Both the position numbers and the translations under genes were made by a program. The notes below the pieces were generated by a model that had not been told where the DNA came from, ran no database searches, and saw only the letters and a list, made by a program, of their open reading frames with translations. This document shows positions 7,629 to 14,633 of a DNA stretch of 16,788 nt, one piece after another; position 1 is the first letter of the stretch; every line of letters begins with the position of its first letter. The stretch comes from VGDP01 sp040905845 (GTDB lineage: Bacteria; Pseudomonadota; Alphaproteobacteria; SP197), in assembly GCA_040905845.1 (NCBI GenBank), contig JBBDQV010000196.1, forward strand, positions 1-16,788, read 5' to 3'.

Positions 7629-8621
7629 GTGCGCTGGCTCGTCACCGGCGGCTGCGGCTTCATCGGCACGAACCTCGTCGCGGCGCTCGGCGCGGCGGGC
7701 GGGCGTCGGGTGCGCGTCTACGACGACCTGTCGGTGGGCACCGAGCAGGCGCTCGCCGCGGTCGGGCTCGTGCGCCGGGTAAGCCTCGATGCGCCCCAGC
7801 CGCTCGATAAGTCCAACCACGGCGACGTCGAGCTCGTCATCGGCGACATCCTGGACGCGGGCGGTCTCGCGGGCGCGGCCCAGGGTGCCGAGGTCGTCGT
7901 TCATCTGGCGGCGAGCACCGGGGTCCAGCCCTCGATCGAGGACCCGCGCGCCGATTGCGCGGCCAACGTGATCGGTACGCTCAACGCGCTCGAGGCGGCG
8001 CGCGCCGCCGGCGTCGCCCGTTTCGTGTTCGCCTCCAGCGGCGCGCCGCTCGGCGCCGTGCCGCCCCCAGTCCACGAAGGGCTCGCGCCCCGGCCGATGT
8101 CGCCCTACGGCGCGAGCAAGCTCGCCGGCGAGGGCTATTGCTCGGCCTACGCCCACGCCTATGGCCTGGCCACGGTCGCGCTCCGTTTCGGCAACGTCTA
8201 CGGCCCGCGCTCGACCCACAAGGGCAGCGTCGTCGCCAAGTTCATCCGCCGCGCGATCGCCGGCGAGCCGCTCGAGCTCTACGGCGACGGTCACCAAACG
8301 CGCGATTTCATCTACGTCGACGACCTGGTGCGCGCCGTCCTTCTGGCCGCCGAGGCGCCCGACGTGGCCGGCGAGGTGTTCCAGATCGCGACGAGCCGCG
8401 AGACCTCGGTCGTCGAGCTCGTCGATGCGCTGGTGCCCATCCTGCGCGCGGCGGGCATCGCCGGCGTCACGGTGCGCAACGCCGCGCCCCTCAAGGGCGA
8501 GATGCGGCGCAACTACGCGGATACGTCGAAAGCGAGAGCCCGGCTGGGCTGGGCGGCGAAGGTTCCGCTCGACGAAGGTCTGCGCCGCACCGTCGCCTTC
8601 TTCACCGGCCGCGCCCCATGA
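7629..8621 (+). CDS. NAD-dependent nucleotide-sugar epimerase/dehydratase (GalE/WbpP-like)
   Basis: A 330-residue extended SDR. The GTG at 7629 is chosen because VRWLVTGGCGFIG starts the Rossmann fold directly; it follows the previous stop by five bases. GGCGFIG (residues 7-13) binds NAD, and YDDLSVG holds the acidic residue after strand 2. The catalytic Ser lies in FASSG near residue 135, with Tyr160 and Lys164 in SPYGASKLAGE. RFGNVYGPR, GDGHQTRDFIYVDDLV and a C-terminal LGWAAKVPLDEGL motif are typical of UDP-glucose/UDP-GlcNAc 4-epimerases and related enzymes. Substrate cannot be decided from sequence; a UDP-HexNAc or UDP-hexose 4-epimerase is likeliest, a dTDP- or GDP-sugar dehydratase less so. 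It closes this plus-strand run and overlaps the converging glycosyltransferase gene by 20 bp. Confidence 0.85.
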   Translation: MRWLVTGGCGFIGTNLVAALGAAGGRRVRVYDDLSVGTEQALAAVGLVRRVSLDAPQPLDKSNHGDVELVIGDILDAGGLAGAAQGAEVVVHLAASTGVQPSIEDPRADCAANVIGTLNALEAARAAGVARFVFASSGAPLGAVPPPVHEGLAPRPMSPYGASKLAGEGYCSAYAHAYGLATVALRFGNVYGPRSTHKGSVVAKFIRRAIAGEPLELYGDGHQTRDFIYVDDLVRAVLLAAEAPDVAGEVFQIATSRETSVVELVDALVPILRAAGIAGVTVRNAAPLKGEMRRNYADTSKARARLGWAAKVPLDEGLRRTVAFFTGRAP

Positions 8622-9750
8622 CGCGACGATAGACCGCCTCGTGGGCGGCGACGCACGCCGCGAGCGAGAAGCGCGCGACCGCCCGTTCGCGGCCGCTACG
8701 TCCTAGTCGCAGGGCGAGGGCCGGATCGTCGTGCAGCCGCTCGACCGCCCGCGCCATCGCCGCGTGGTCGCGTGAGGGAACCATCAGGCCGGCGGGGTCG
8801 GGCCCGTCGGCGTCGAGGAGCTCGCGCACCCCGCCCACGTCGGTCGCCACCACGGGGACACCGCACGCCATGGCCTCGAGCACGACCATGGGCGCCGCCT
8901 CGGCGCGGGAGCTCAGCACCAGGACGTCGAGCGAGGCGGTGATCGGCGCGGGCTCGCGCGCAAACCCGTGGTCCTCGATGCGGGGCCGCAGGCCGGCGCC
9001 GTCGAACACCGCGTTGGCCTCGTCGATCGCCGCCTGCTGGCGCGCCGGCCGCTCGCCGGCGAGGACGATGGTGAAGGGCCAGGCGACCCGCGTCGCGAGG
9101 GCCGCCATGGCGCGCGCGAAGACCGGAACGTCCTTGTCGCGCGACCAGTTGCCGATCAGCCCGACGCGGAACGGCGCGGTCGTCCCGTCGGACGGGCGGG
9201 GCGCGAAGACCTCGACGTCGACCGGGGGATAGACGACGGTCGAGCGGGCGCCGGGCGTCCCGTAGTGCCGGGCGACCGCCGGGGCGGCGGCGACGATCTC
9301 GCTCGCCAGCCAGCGGACGGCGATCCCGAGGATCCGCGCCACGCGCCGGGGCACGCTCGTGTCGTTGAGGTGCCAGACGAGCGGGACGCGCAGGAGCCAT
9401 GCGGCGAGGGCGGGCGCCAGGAAGATCGCGCCGTTGACGTGGACCGCGTCGGGACGCTCGGCCCGGATGACCCGCGCGAACCGCGCGACGTCCCGGGGCA
9501 GCGTCGCGGCCCAGTGGGCGATGGCGCGCGGATCGTTCGGCCGGGGGATGCGCGTGAAGGGAACCCGCACGACCCGGGCGCCCGGCGACAGCCGTTCGAC
9601 CAGATCGGCCTCGGCGTGGGCCGGCACGGTCACCACCGTGCTGATGCCGAGGGGAGCGAGGCCCAGGGCCACGTCGAGCACGCGGCGCGGCGGCCCGCCG
9701 AACCGCTCGACGAACAGGGCGTTGAGCACCACGGCGCGCGGCGCGACCAT
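8602..9750 (-). CDS. Glycosyltransferase family 4
   Basis: A retaining GT-B glycosyltransferase of about 382 residues, predicted to act on the lipid-linked repeat unit at the cytoplasmic face. The N-terminal domain has a GGPPRRVLDVALGLAPLG helix and a VHVNGAIFLAPALAAW segment. The donor domain shows VGLIGNWSRDKDVPVF, FTIVLAGE and the E-x7-E motif (E284 and E292 in RAEAAPMVVLEAMACGVPVV), followed by ATDVGGVRELL. That glycine-rich block contacts the nucleotide sugar in GT4 enzymes. I chose ATG 9748-9750 because GGAG lies six bases upstream; ATG at 9769-9771 and GTG at 9787-9789 are in-frame alternatives. It is the only minus-strand gene inside the polysaccharide locus and faces the Wzz-like gene across about 90 bp, which should hold divergent promoters. 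Confidence 0.87.
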   Translation of the reverse strand: MVAPRAVVLNALFVERFGGPPRRVLDVALGLAPLGISTVVTVPAHAEADLVERLSPGARVVRVPFTRIPRPNDPRAIAHWAATLPRDVARFARVIRAERPDAVHVNGAIFLAPALAAWLLRVPLVWHLNDTSVPRRVARILGIAVRWLASEIVAAAPAVARHYGTPGARSTVVYPPVDVEVFAPRPSDGTTAPFRVGLIGNWSRDKDVPVFARAMAALATRVAWPFTIVLAGERPARQQAAIDEANAVFDGAGLRPRIEDHGFAREPAPITASLDVLVLSSRAEAAPMVVLEAMACGVPVVATDVGGVRELLDADGPDPAGLMVPSRDHAAMARAVERLHDDPALALRLGRSGRERAVARFSLAACVAAHEAVYRRVMGRGR

Positions 9751-9842
9751 GTTCGGCTCCGGATCGGTCATCGACGACGGCCCGCCCACGTCTCGAATGA
9801 CCGTGCCCGCGCCGGCGGAGGTATGATAATCAGCCAGGGAGC
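9751..9842. promoter_or_regulatory. Divergent intergenic region between glycosyltransferase and wzz-like gene
   Basis: About 90 bases separate two genes transcribed away from each other, so promoters for both are expected here. A less GC-rich TATGATAAT lies at 9822-9830, about a dozen bases before the wzz-like ATG, and contains a TATGAT-like -10 box. A good -35 partner is not evident. Confidence 0.35.
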
Positions 9843-10985
9843 ATGGGCCAGGAATCGGGCGTTTCGACGCGGATGACCACTGCCAAGACCGAGCCGCAGC
9901 TTGACTTGGTGCGACCGGAGGGGCGTGCCGAGCCGATCGCCGCGCCGGAGGCGTCGAGCCCCGAGCCGGTCGCGCAAGTCAGGCCATTGCCGCCCCGCCC
10001 GGCCGAGGCCGAGCCGCCACGGCCCGAGGCCCGGCACGAGACTCCGGTCCGGGCGCGCGAGACCGCGCGCGGCGCCGATCCGCTGGCCCTGCCCGACGTG
10101 GTCAGCCTGCGCGACGTCGTGCTGCGGCTGGTGCGCGGCTGGTGGATCATCCTGCTCACCGCGGCCGCCGCGGCCGCGCTGGCGTTCCTCTACCTGCGGG
10201 GGGCGCCGGTCGAGTACACGGCGACCCTGATCCTGAGCTCGGTCGAGGACAGCGGTGGCGCTTCGGTGCCGACGACCCAGGCGGTGGGCACCCTGACCAC
10301 CCTGCTCGGTGGCACTGGCCAATCCGAGTCGGTGTCCGACTACACGCGATTCCGCTACCTGATGCTGTCGCGCGACGTGGCGCGGCGCCTGATGGACCGC
10401 TCCGACATCGACAAGGTGGTGTTCGCCAAGGAATGGGACGAGGCGAACCAGCGCTGGATGCCGGCGCCCGGCTGGAGAACGGCGGTCAGGCGCTGGATTG
10501 GCGAGACCTTCGGCATTCCCTGGTACGCCGAGCCCTCGGTCGATCGGGTCGCGGGATACCTCGAGCGCCGCCTCAAGATCTCCAACGTCGAGGCGACGCC
10601 CATGGTCAAGGTCGAGTTCAGTCATCGTGATCCGACATTCGCCAGAACGCTGCTCGACGACATCTACCACGAGACCGACCGGCTGATGCGCGAGCACGAC
10701 CGGATCTCGACCGAGGACTCGATCGCCTATCTCAACGACGCGCTGAGCCGGGCGACCATCGTCGAGCATCGGCTGGCGCTCCAGCAGCTCTTGCTGCGCA
10801 ACCTGGCCAAGCTGATGCTGCTCGACACCGACCAGCCGTTCGCCGCGCGCATGCTCGAGCTGCCCTACGCTTCGCCACTGCCGACCGCGCCGAACGCCCT
10901 GCTGGTCCTGATCCTGGCCTCGATCGGCGGCGTCGTGCTCGGCATCGTCATGGTGCTGTGCGTCGATGCCCTCCGCGGTCGCTGA
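9843..10985 (+). CDS. Wzz-like polysaccharide co-polymerase (chain-length determinant)
   Basis: A 380-residue inner-membrane protein predicted to control polysaccharide chain length with the Wzy polymerase. The layout is that of the Wzz/PCP family: a first membrane segment near residues 99-120 (GWWIILLTAAAAAALAFLYL), a periplasmic domain of about 230 residues, and a second membrane segment near 352-376 after a proline-containing stretch (ASPLPTAPN). A helical region around residues 285-330 (SIAYLNDALSRATIVEHRLALQQL) fits the long PCP helix. There is no cytoplasmic tyrosine-kinase domain and no Walker motif. The roughly 90-residue cytoplasmic N-terminus is rich in Pro, Ala, Glu and Arg and is unusually long. 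AGGGAG sits only one or two bases before the ATG at 9843, which is too close; ATG 9873 is an alternative. The gene overlaps the next by 20 bp. Confidence 0.83.
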   Translation: MGQESGVSTRMTTAKTEPQLDLVRPEGRAEPIAAPEASSPEPVAQVRPLPPRPAEAEPPRPEARHETPVRARETARGADPLALPDVVSLRDVVLRLVRGWWIILLTAAAAAALAFLYLRGAPVEYTATLILSSVEDSGGASVPTTQAVGTLTTLLGGTGQSESVSDYTRFRYLMLSRDVARRLMDRSDIDKVVFAKEWDEANQRWMPAPGWRTAVRRWIGETFGIPWYAEPSVDRVAGYLERRLKISNVEATPMVKVEFSHRDPTFARTLLDDIYHETDRLMREHDRISTEDSIAYLNDALSRATIVEHRLALQQLLLRNLAKLMLLDTDQPFAARMLELPYASPLPTAPNALLVLILASIGGVVLGIVMVLCVDALRGR

Positions 10986-12330
10986 CGCCGTTTCCGCGCG
11001 CGGGGCCACGCCCCGGCTCTCGGCGCTCAACGTCTGCCTGCTGGCGGGGTGCCTCGGTATCGCGCTGTCGTCGTTGAACCTGCCCATTCCGGGCGGCGAC
11101 ACCAAGCCGTTGATCGCGCTGGCCTGGCTGCCGCTGTTCGTCGTCCTGGCTGGGCGCGTCGTGGTCCGCCTGCGCGCGAGCTTTCCCGAGCTCGTCCTGG
11201 TCGGGTTGCTGGTCTACGGCGTGCTGTGGCTGCCCGTCGTCATCGCCCGGGGCGGCGACGGCGACCTCGTCGAGTACGTCGTGCGCATGCTGTCGCTGAC
11301 CGCGGGGATCTCCGTCGCGATCGTCGCCGCGAACATCCCCGACGAGCGAACGCTCGGAATCGTCGTGACGTTGCTTCTCGTCGGCTACGGCGGCGTGCTG
11401 GCCTACGCCATGCTCGTCCAGGTGCCGGCCACGCTCGACCTCGGGCCGACGCGGGAGCTCGATCTCCAGATTCGCGGCCTGCTGCTCAACCGCGCCAACA
11501 ACGTCAAGCGCGTCACGATGTTGGCGGACGAACCGTCGTTCGGCGCCTATCAGATGGCCGTGGCGGTGCTGATCGCCGTCATCTTCCGGCGCCTGGTGCC
11601 CCGGCGGCTCGGCCGCTTCGTCATCGCGGCCGGGTTGATCGGGCTCGTCTTCGCCAAGAGCATCACGGCGGTGGTCATGTTCGCCGGGGCGTTCGGCGCG
11701 CTGGTCCTGGCGATCCGCTCCCAGGCGCTGCGCTGGGCGGTCGCTGGCGGCGGCCTACTGGCGGTCGGCGCGGCCGGGACGCTGCTGCTGACGACGTTCG
11801 ATTCCTACGCGCCCGTCGCGCGGATCGCGGCGATCGGGGCCGACGCTTCCGCCAATGCGCGCTGGCTGCTGTTCAAGTCGACTTGGGTCGGCGGCGTCGA
11901 GTCGGGCTACCTCGGCCTCGGGCCCGGCCAGTACTCCCAGCGCTGGAACGAGTTCGCCGACTTCGACGCCTCGGTCCTGGCCAGGCTGCCCGAGCAGCTC
12001 CAGGTGACGTTGTTCAAGGACAACAAGGTGAAGCCGTTCTCGGTGTTCGGCGGCGTGTTCGCCGAGTTCGGCGCCGCCGCGCTGGCGCTGCTCGTCGCCA
12101 TGTTCGGCTGGATCCTGTGGCGCCTGTGGTCGCTGCGCCCGTACCCCTCGATGCCCGCGGCCGTCGCCGTCGGCGTCATCGTCCTGTCGCTGTTGTCGGC
12201 TTACCCCATCTCCCTGCCCGACATGTGGCTGCTGCTCGGCCTGCTCGTCGCTCATATGCGACTGTCACCGGCCCATCCGCGCACGGCATCCACCGGCGCG
12301 CTGGTGCCGCGGCCAACGGAAGCTCCGTAA
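10966..12330 (+). CDS. Polytopic membrane protein, candidate Wzy-type polysaccharide polymerase
   Basis: A 454-residue hydrophobic protein with around ten or more membrane segments, for example LNVCLLAGCLGIALSSL, ALAWLPLFVVLAGRVVV, VIAAGLIGLVFAKSITAVVM and LLAVGAAGTLLLTT. A large loop between late segments carries ARWLLFKSTW, GLGPGQYSQRW and KPFSVFGGVFAEFG. The ADEPSFGAYQMAV motif near residues 188-200 resembles the EPS motif seen in O-antigen polymerases and ligases, and the length is normal for them. Wzy proteins are so divergent that topology and context carry the call. It is encoded between a Wzz-like gene and other repeat-unit genes, where a polymerase is expected. The start overlaps the end of the wzz-like gene, suggesting coupled translation. 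An O-antigen ligase is the main alternative. Confidence 0.72.
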   Translation: MPSAVADAVSARGATPRLSALNVCLLAGCLGIALSSLNLPIPGGDTKPLIALAWLPLFVVLAGRVVVRLRASFPELVLVGLLVYGVLWLPVVIARGGDGDLVEYVVRMLSLTAGISVAIVAANIPDERTLGIVVTLLLVGYGGVLAYAMLVQVPATLDLGPTRELDLQIRGLLLNRANNVKRVTMLADEPSFGAYQMAVAVLIAVIFRRLVPRRLGRFVIAAGLIGLVFAKSITAVVMFAGAFGALVLAIRSQALRWAVAGGGLLAVGAAGTLLLTTFDSYAPVARIAAIGADASANARWLLFKSTWVGGVESGYLGLGPGQYSQRWNEFADFDASVLARLPEQLQVTLFKDNKVKPFSVFGGVFAEFGAAALALLVAMFGWILWRLWSLRPYPSMPAAVAVGVIVLSLLSAYPISLPDMWLLLGLLVAHMRLSPAHPRTASTGALVPRPTEAP

Positions 12331-12358
12331 GGTCGCGGACGCCACCGGCCGCCGCGCC

Positions 12359-13156
12359 ATGTTCATCCTGTCCAAACTCCTCTGGCTCGTCGCCAATCCG
12401 GCCGCGCTGCTCGCGATCGCCCTGGCGATCGGCCTCGCGCTTTGCCTGTTCCGGCGTCGGCGCCGGCTCGGGTTCGCCATTCTTGTGACCGGCGTGGCGG
12501 CGTTCCTGGTGAACGCGGTCGTCCCGACCGGCCTCTACCTCATGCGCGAGCTCGAGGATCGTTTTCCGGCCCCCGCCGCCCTGCCGGAGCGCGTCGACGG
12601 CGTCATCCTTCTCAGCGGTTTCCTGCGCATGGGCACGAGCGTCGACCGCGACCAGGTCCAGGTCAACGAGTCCGCCGATCGCCTGACCGCGTTCCTGTCC
12701 CTGGCGCGCCGCTTTCCCGATGCGCGCCTGGTGTTCACCGGCGGCTCGGCCTCGATCTTCCCGGATGCACCGACCGAGGCCTCGCTCGCGCGCGTCCTGC
12801 TCGCCGAGATCGGCGCCCCGTTGGAACGGATCACCTTCGAGGACCGCTCGCGCAACACCGCCGAGAACGCGCGCTACAGCCACGAGCTGATCCAGCCGCG
12901 GCCAGGCGAGACCTGGCTTCTCGTCACCTCGGCGTTCCACATGCCGCGCGCGGTCGCGTGCTTCCGCAAGGTCGGCTGGGCCGTGGTGCCCTACCCGACC
13001 GACTACCAGACCGGCGGGCCGGGGACCGTCGGCCTCACCTTCGATCCCGTGAATGGCTGGGCTGCCCTGAACCTGGCCGTGCACGAGGTCGTCGGCCTGT
13101 TCGCCTACCGTGTCCTCGGCTATACGGACGAGATCTGGCCCGCGCCCGAGGGCTGA
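12359..13156 (+). CDS. YdcF/ElyC-type DUF218 membrane protein
   Basis: A 265-residue protein with two N-terminal membrane segments (roughly residues 5-27 and 36-58) followed by a DUF218 domain (about 80-255). Family hallmarks are GVILLSGF, VNESADRLTAFLSLARRFPDA, VFTGGSAS, FEDRSRNTAENARYS and LLVTSAFHMPRAVACFRKVGW. In E. coli, ElyC (YcbC) and SanA of this superfamily affect envelope and lipid-carrier (undecaprenyl phosphate) metabolism; the reaction is not firmly known. Genes of this type are common in exopolysaccharide clusters, so a role in polymer assembly or carrier balance is plausible (inference). It follows the Wzy-like gene by 28 bp, so is probably cotranscribed. Its TGA lies within the first copy of a 13-bp direct repeat that recurs before the next gene. 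Confidence 0.85.
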   Translation: MFILSKLLWLVANPAALLAIALAIGLALCLFRRRRRLGFAILVTGVAAFLVNAVVPTGLYLMRELEDRFPAPAALPERVDGVILLSGFLRMGTSVDRDQVQVNESADRLTAFLSLARRFPDARLVFTGGSASIFPDAPTEASLARVLLAEIGAPLERITFEDRSRNTAENARYSHELIQPRPGETWLLVTSAFHMPRAVACFRKVGWAVVPYPTDYQTGGPGTVGLTFDPVNGWAALNLAVHEVVGLFAYRVLGYTDEIWPAPEG

Positions 13157-13163
13157 TACCAGC

Positions 13164-13180
13164 GGTCAATGATCTTGACC
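13164..13180. repeat. Short inverted repeat after the ydcF-like gene
   Basis: GGTCAA and TTGACC flank a five-base loop (TGATC), eight bases after the ydcF-like stop. It could be a protein-binding palindrome or part of the neighbouring dispersed repeat. No T-run follows, so it is not a typical terminator. Confidence 0.4.
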
Positions 13181-13198
13181 CGCACGCAAACTTCGAGC

Positions 13199-13293
13199 CG
13201 TCATCGCGAGCCGAAGGCGAAGCGATCCACCGGCAACCACATGGGCGCCTGCCCTGGATGGCTTCGTCGGGCTTCGCCCTCCTCGCCATGACG
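13199..13293. repeat. Dispersed palindromic (REP-like) intergenic element
   Basis: The left arm (13199-13229, starting CGTCATCGCGAG and ending GCGATCCA) is the imperfect reverse complement of the right arm (13255-13293, starting TGGATGGCTTCG and ending CGCCATGACG). A loop of about 25 bases separates them, and the right arm carries several extra bases. This CGTCATCGCGAG...GCGATCCA style is a familiar scattered intergenic palindrome in alphaproteobacterial and related genomes. An open frame runs through it, but the encoded peptide has no glycosyltransferase features. Confidence 0.7.
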
Positions 13294-13335
13294 AGTTCGT
13301 CGCCGGCAGGAGTCAAAGTCAACAGCCCGAGGGCT

Positions 13336-13339
13336 GAGG
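13336..13339 (+). promoter_or_regulatory. Ribosome binding site of the WbuB-like gene
   Basis: GAGG lies five bases before GTG 13345. It supports that start over longer in-frame options and partly overlaps the second copy of the 13-bp direct repeat. Confidence 0.5.
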
Positions 13340-13344
13340 CGAGC

Positions 13345-14553
13345 GTGCCCCGCGTCGTCTTCGTCAACCGCTACTTCCACCCGGATCACTCGGCGACCAG
13401 CCAGCTCCTCGGCGACCTCGCCTTCGATCTGGCGGCGCGCGGCCGCGACGTCGCGGTGGTGAGCGGCCGTCAGCTCTACGACGAGCCGCACGCGACGCTC
13501 GCGGCCCGCGAGACCGTCATGGGCGTCGCCGTGCGGCGCGTCCGGGGCACGCGGTTCGGCCGCGCCCGCCTCGTCGGCCGCGCGCTCGACGCCGTGAGCT
13601 TCTATCCCGGCGCCGCGCTGGCGTTGTGCAGCCTGGTCCGGCGCGGCGACATCGTCGTCGCCAAGACCGATCCGCCGCTCGTCTCGGTTCTCGCCGCCGT
13701 TGTCGCGGGCGTCCGGGGCGCCCGCCTGGTCAATTGGCTCCAAGATCTATACCCCGAGGTCCCCGAGGCGCTCGGCGTTCCCCTGGTCCGTGGTCCCGTC
13801 GCCTGGGTCCTGCGCGCGATGCGCGACGCCTCGCTCCGCGCCGGCGCCGTCAACGTCGTACTCGGCGAGGCCATGGCGGAGCGCGTGCGCTCGAGGGGCG
13901 TGTCCGCGCAGCGCATCCGGACCATCCCAAACTGGGCCGATGGTCGGGCCATCGCGCCGATCCCTCTCGCTGGCCACCCGCTGCGCGCCGCCTGGGGGCT
14001 CAACGACCGGTTCGTCGTCGGCTACGCCGGCAACCTCGGTCGGGCGCACGACGCCGACACGGTGCTCGGCGCCGCGCGCCTGCTGTGCCAGGACCCCTCG
14101 ATCGCGTTCCTGTTCATCGGCGGCGGCAAGGGCCGCGGCGCGCTCGAGAAAACCGTGGCCGGCGAGGGGCTCGCGAACTTCGTGTTCCGCCCGTACCAGG
14201 CGCGCGCGGAGCTCGGCCTGGCGCTGACCGTCGCCGACGTACACCTCGTCACGCTGCGCCCCGCGCTCGAGGGGCTGATCGTGCCGAGCAAGCTCTACGG
14301 CGCCATGGCGGCCGGGCGGGCCGTCGTGTTCGTGGGCGATCCGAATGGCGAGGTCGCGCGGCTGGTGCGCACCCACGAGTGCGGCGTCGTCGCGCGGGCG
14401 GGCGACGCCGAGGCGCTGGCGACGGCGATCCGCGGTTTGCGCGACGATCCGGCGCTCGGGCAACGGCTCGGCGCCAACGCGCGAAGGACCTTTGAACGGC
14501 TGTTCGATCGCGAGCACGCGCTCGCGTCGTGGCGCGCCGTGCTCGAGTCATGA
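13345..14553 (+). CDS. Glycosyltransferase family 4, WbuB/WcaI-like
   Basis: A 402-residue GT-B glycosyltransferase predicted to transfer a sugar during repeat-unit assembly. It begins at GTG 13345 with the first strand VPRVVFVNRYFHPDHSATSQLL; a longer in-frame reading through the palindromic repeat is rejected. NWLQDLYPEVPEALGV (near residues 130-145) and the PSKLYGAMAAGRAVVFVGDPNGEVA block (around 312-335) are characteristic of the WbuB/WcaI group, which includes O-antigen and colanic-acid fucosyl- or FucNAc-type transferases. VVGYAGNLGRAHD opens the donor domain and FLFIGGGKGR follows. Group members often use 6-deoxy-amino sugars, which fits the 4,6-dehydratase in this locus (inference). 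Its TGA overlaps the ATG of a 27-codon mini-ORF. Confidence 0.88.
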   Translation: MPRVVFVNRYFHPDHSATSQLLGDLAFDLAARGRDVAVVSGRQLYDEPHATLAARETVMGVAVRRVRGTRFGRARLVGRALDAVSFYPGAALALCSLVRRGDIVVAKTDPPLVSVLAAVVAGVRGARLVNWLQDLYPEVPEALGVPLVRGPVAWVLRAMRDASLRAGAVNVVLGEAMAERVRSRGVSAQRIRTIPNWADGRAIAPIPLAGHPLRAAWGLNDRFVVGYAGNLGRAHDADTVLGAARLLCQDPSIAFLFIGGGKGRGALEKTVAGEGLANFVFRPYQARAELGLALTVADVHLVTLRPALEGLIVPSKLYGAMAAGRAVVFVGDPNGEVARLVRTHECGVVARAGDAEALATAIRGLRDDPALGQRLGANARRTFERLFDREHALASWRAVLES

Positions 14554-14633
14554 TCAGCGCCGGTCGTCTTGTGTTTTGCTCGTCGGTGTGGCACCAGGAA
14601 GGTCGGGCGGCAGCGAGTCGGTCCAACTCATGA
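14550..14633 (+). CDS. 27-codon mini-ORF linking two genes by ATGA overlaps
   Basis: An open frame from ATG 14550 to TGA 14631-14633 encodes a 27-residue basic peptide starting MISAGRLVFC. Its ATG overlaps the stop of the WbuB-like gene (ATGA), and its stop overlaps the ATG at 14630 of the next gene (ATGA). It fills the whole gap between the two genes. I know no homologue. It could be a translated linker that hands ribosomes to the next gene, a remnant of a lost gene, or chance. Confidence 0.3.
   Translation: MISAGRLVFCSSVWHQEGRAAASRSNS

Larger units (their letters stand above)
13144..13337. repeat. 13-bp direct repeats flanking an intergenic element
   Basis: GCCCGAGGGCTGA occurs exactly at 13144-13156, where it holds the stop of the ydcF-like gene, and at 13325-13337, just before the next start. 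The repeats enclose 168 bp of palindrome-bearing DNA. This could be a target duplication or slippage product from element insertion, or the second copy could derive from recombination. Confidence 0.5.

Noticed and set aside
12442..13344. 903-bp upstream extension in frame with the WbuB-like gene
   Set aside because: It is the wrong frame of the ydcF-like gene followed by a palindromic repeat; the glycosyltransferase fold begins at 13345.
13157..13344. Intrinsic terminator after the ydcF-like gene
   Set aside because: Hairpins are present but none is followed by a T-run; the sequence fits a dispersed palindrome better.
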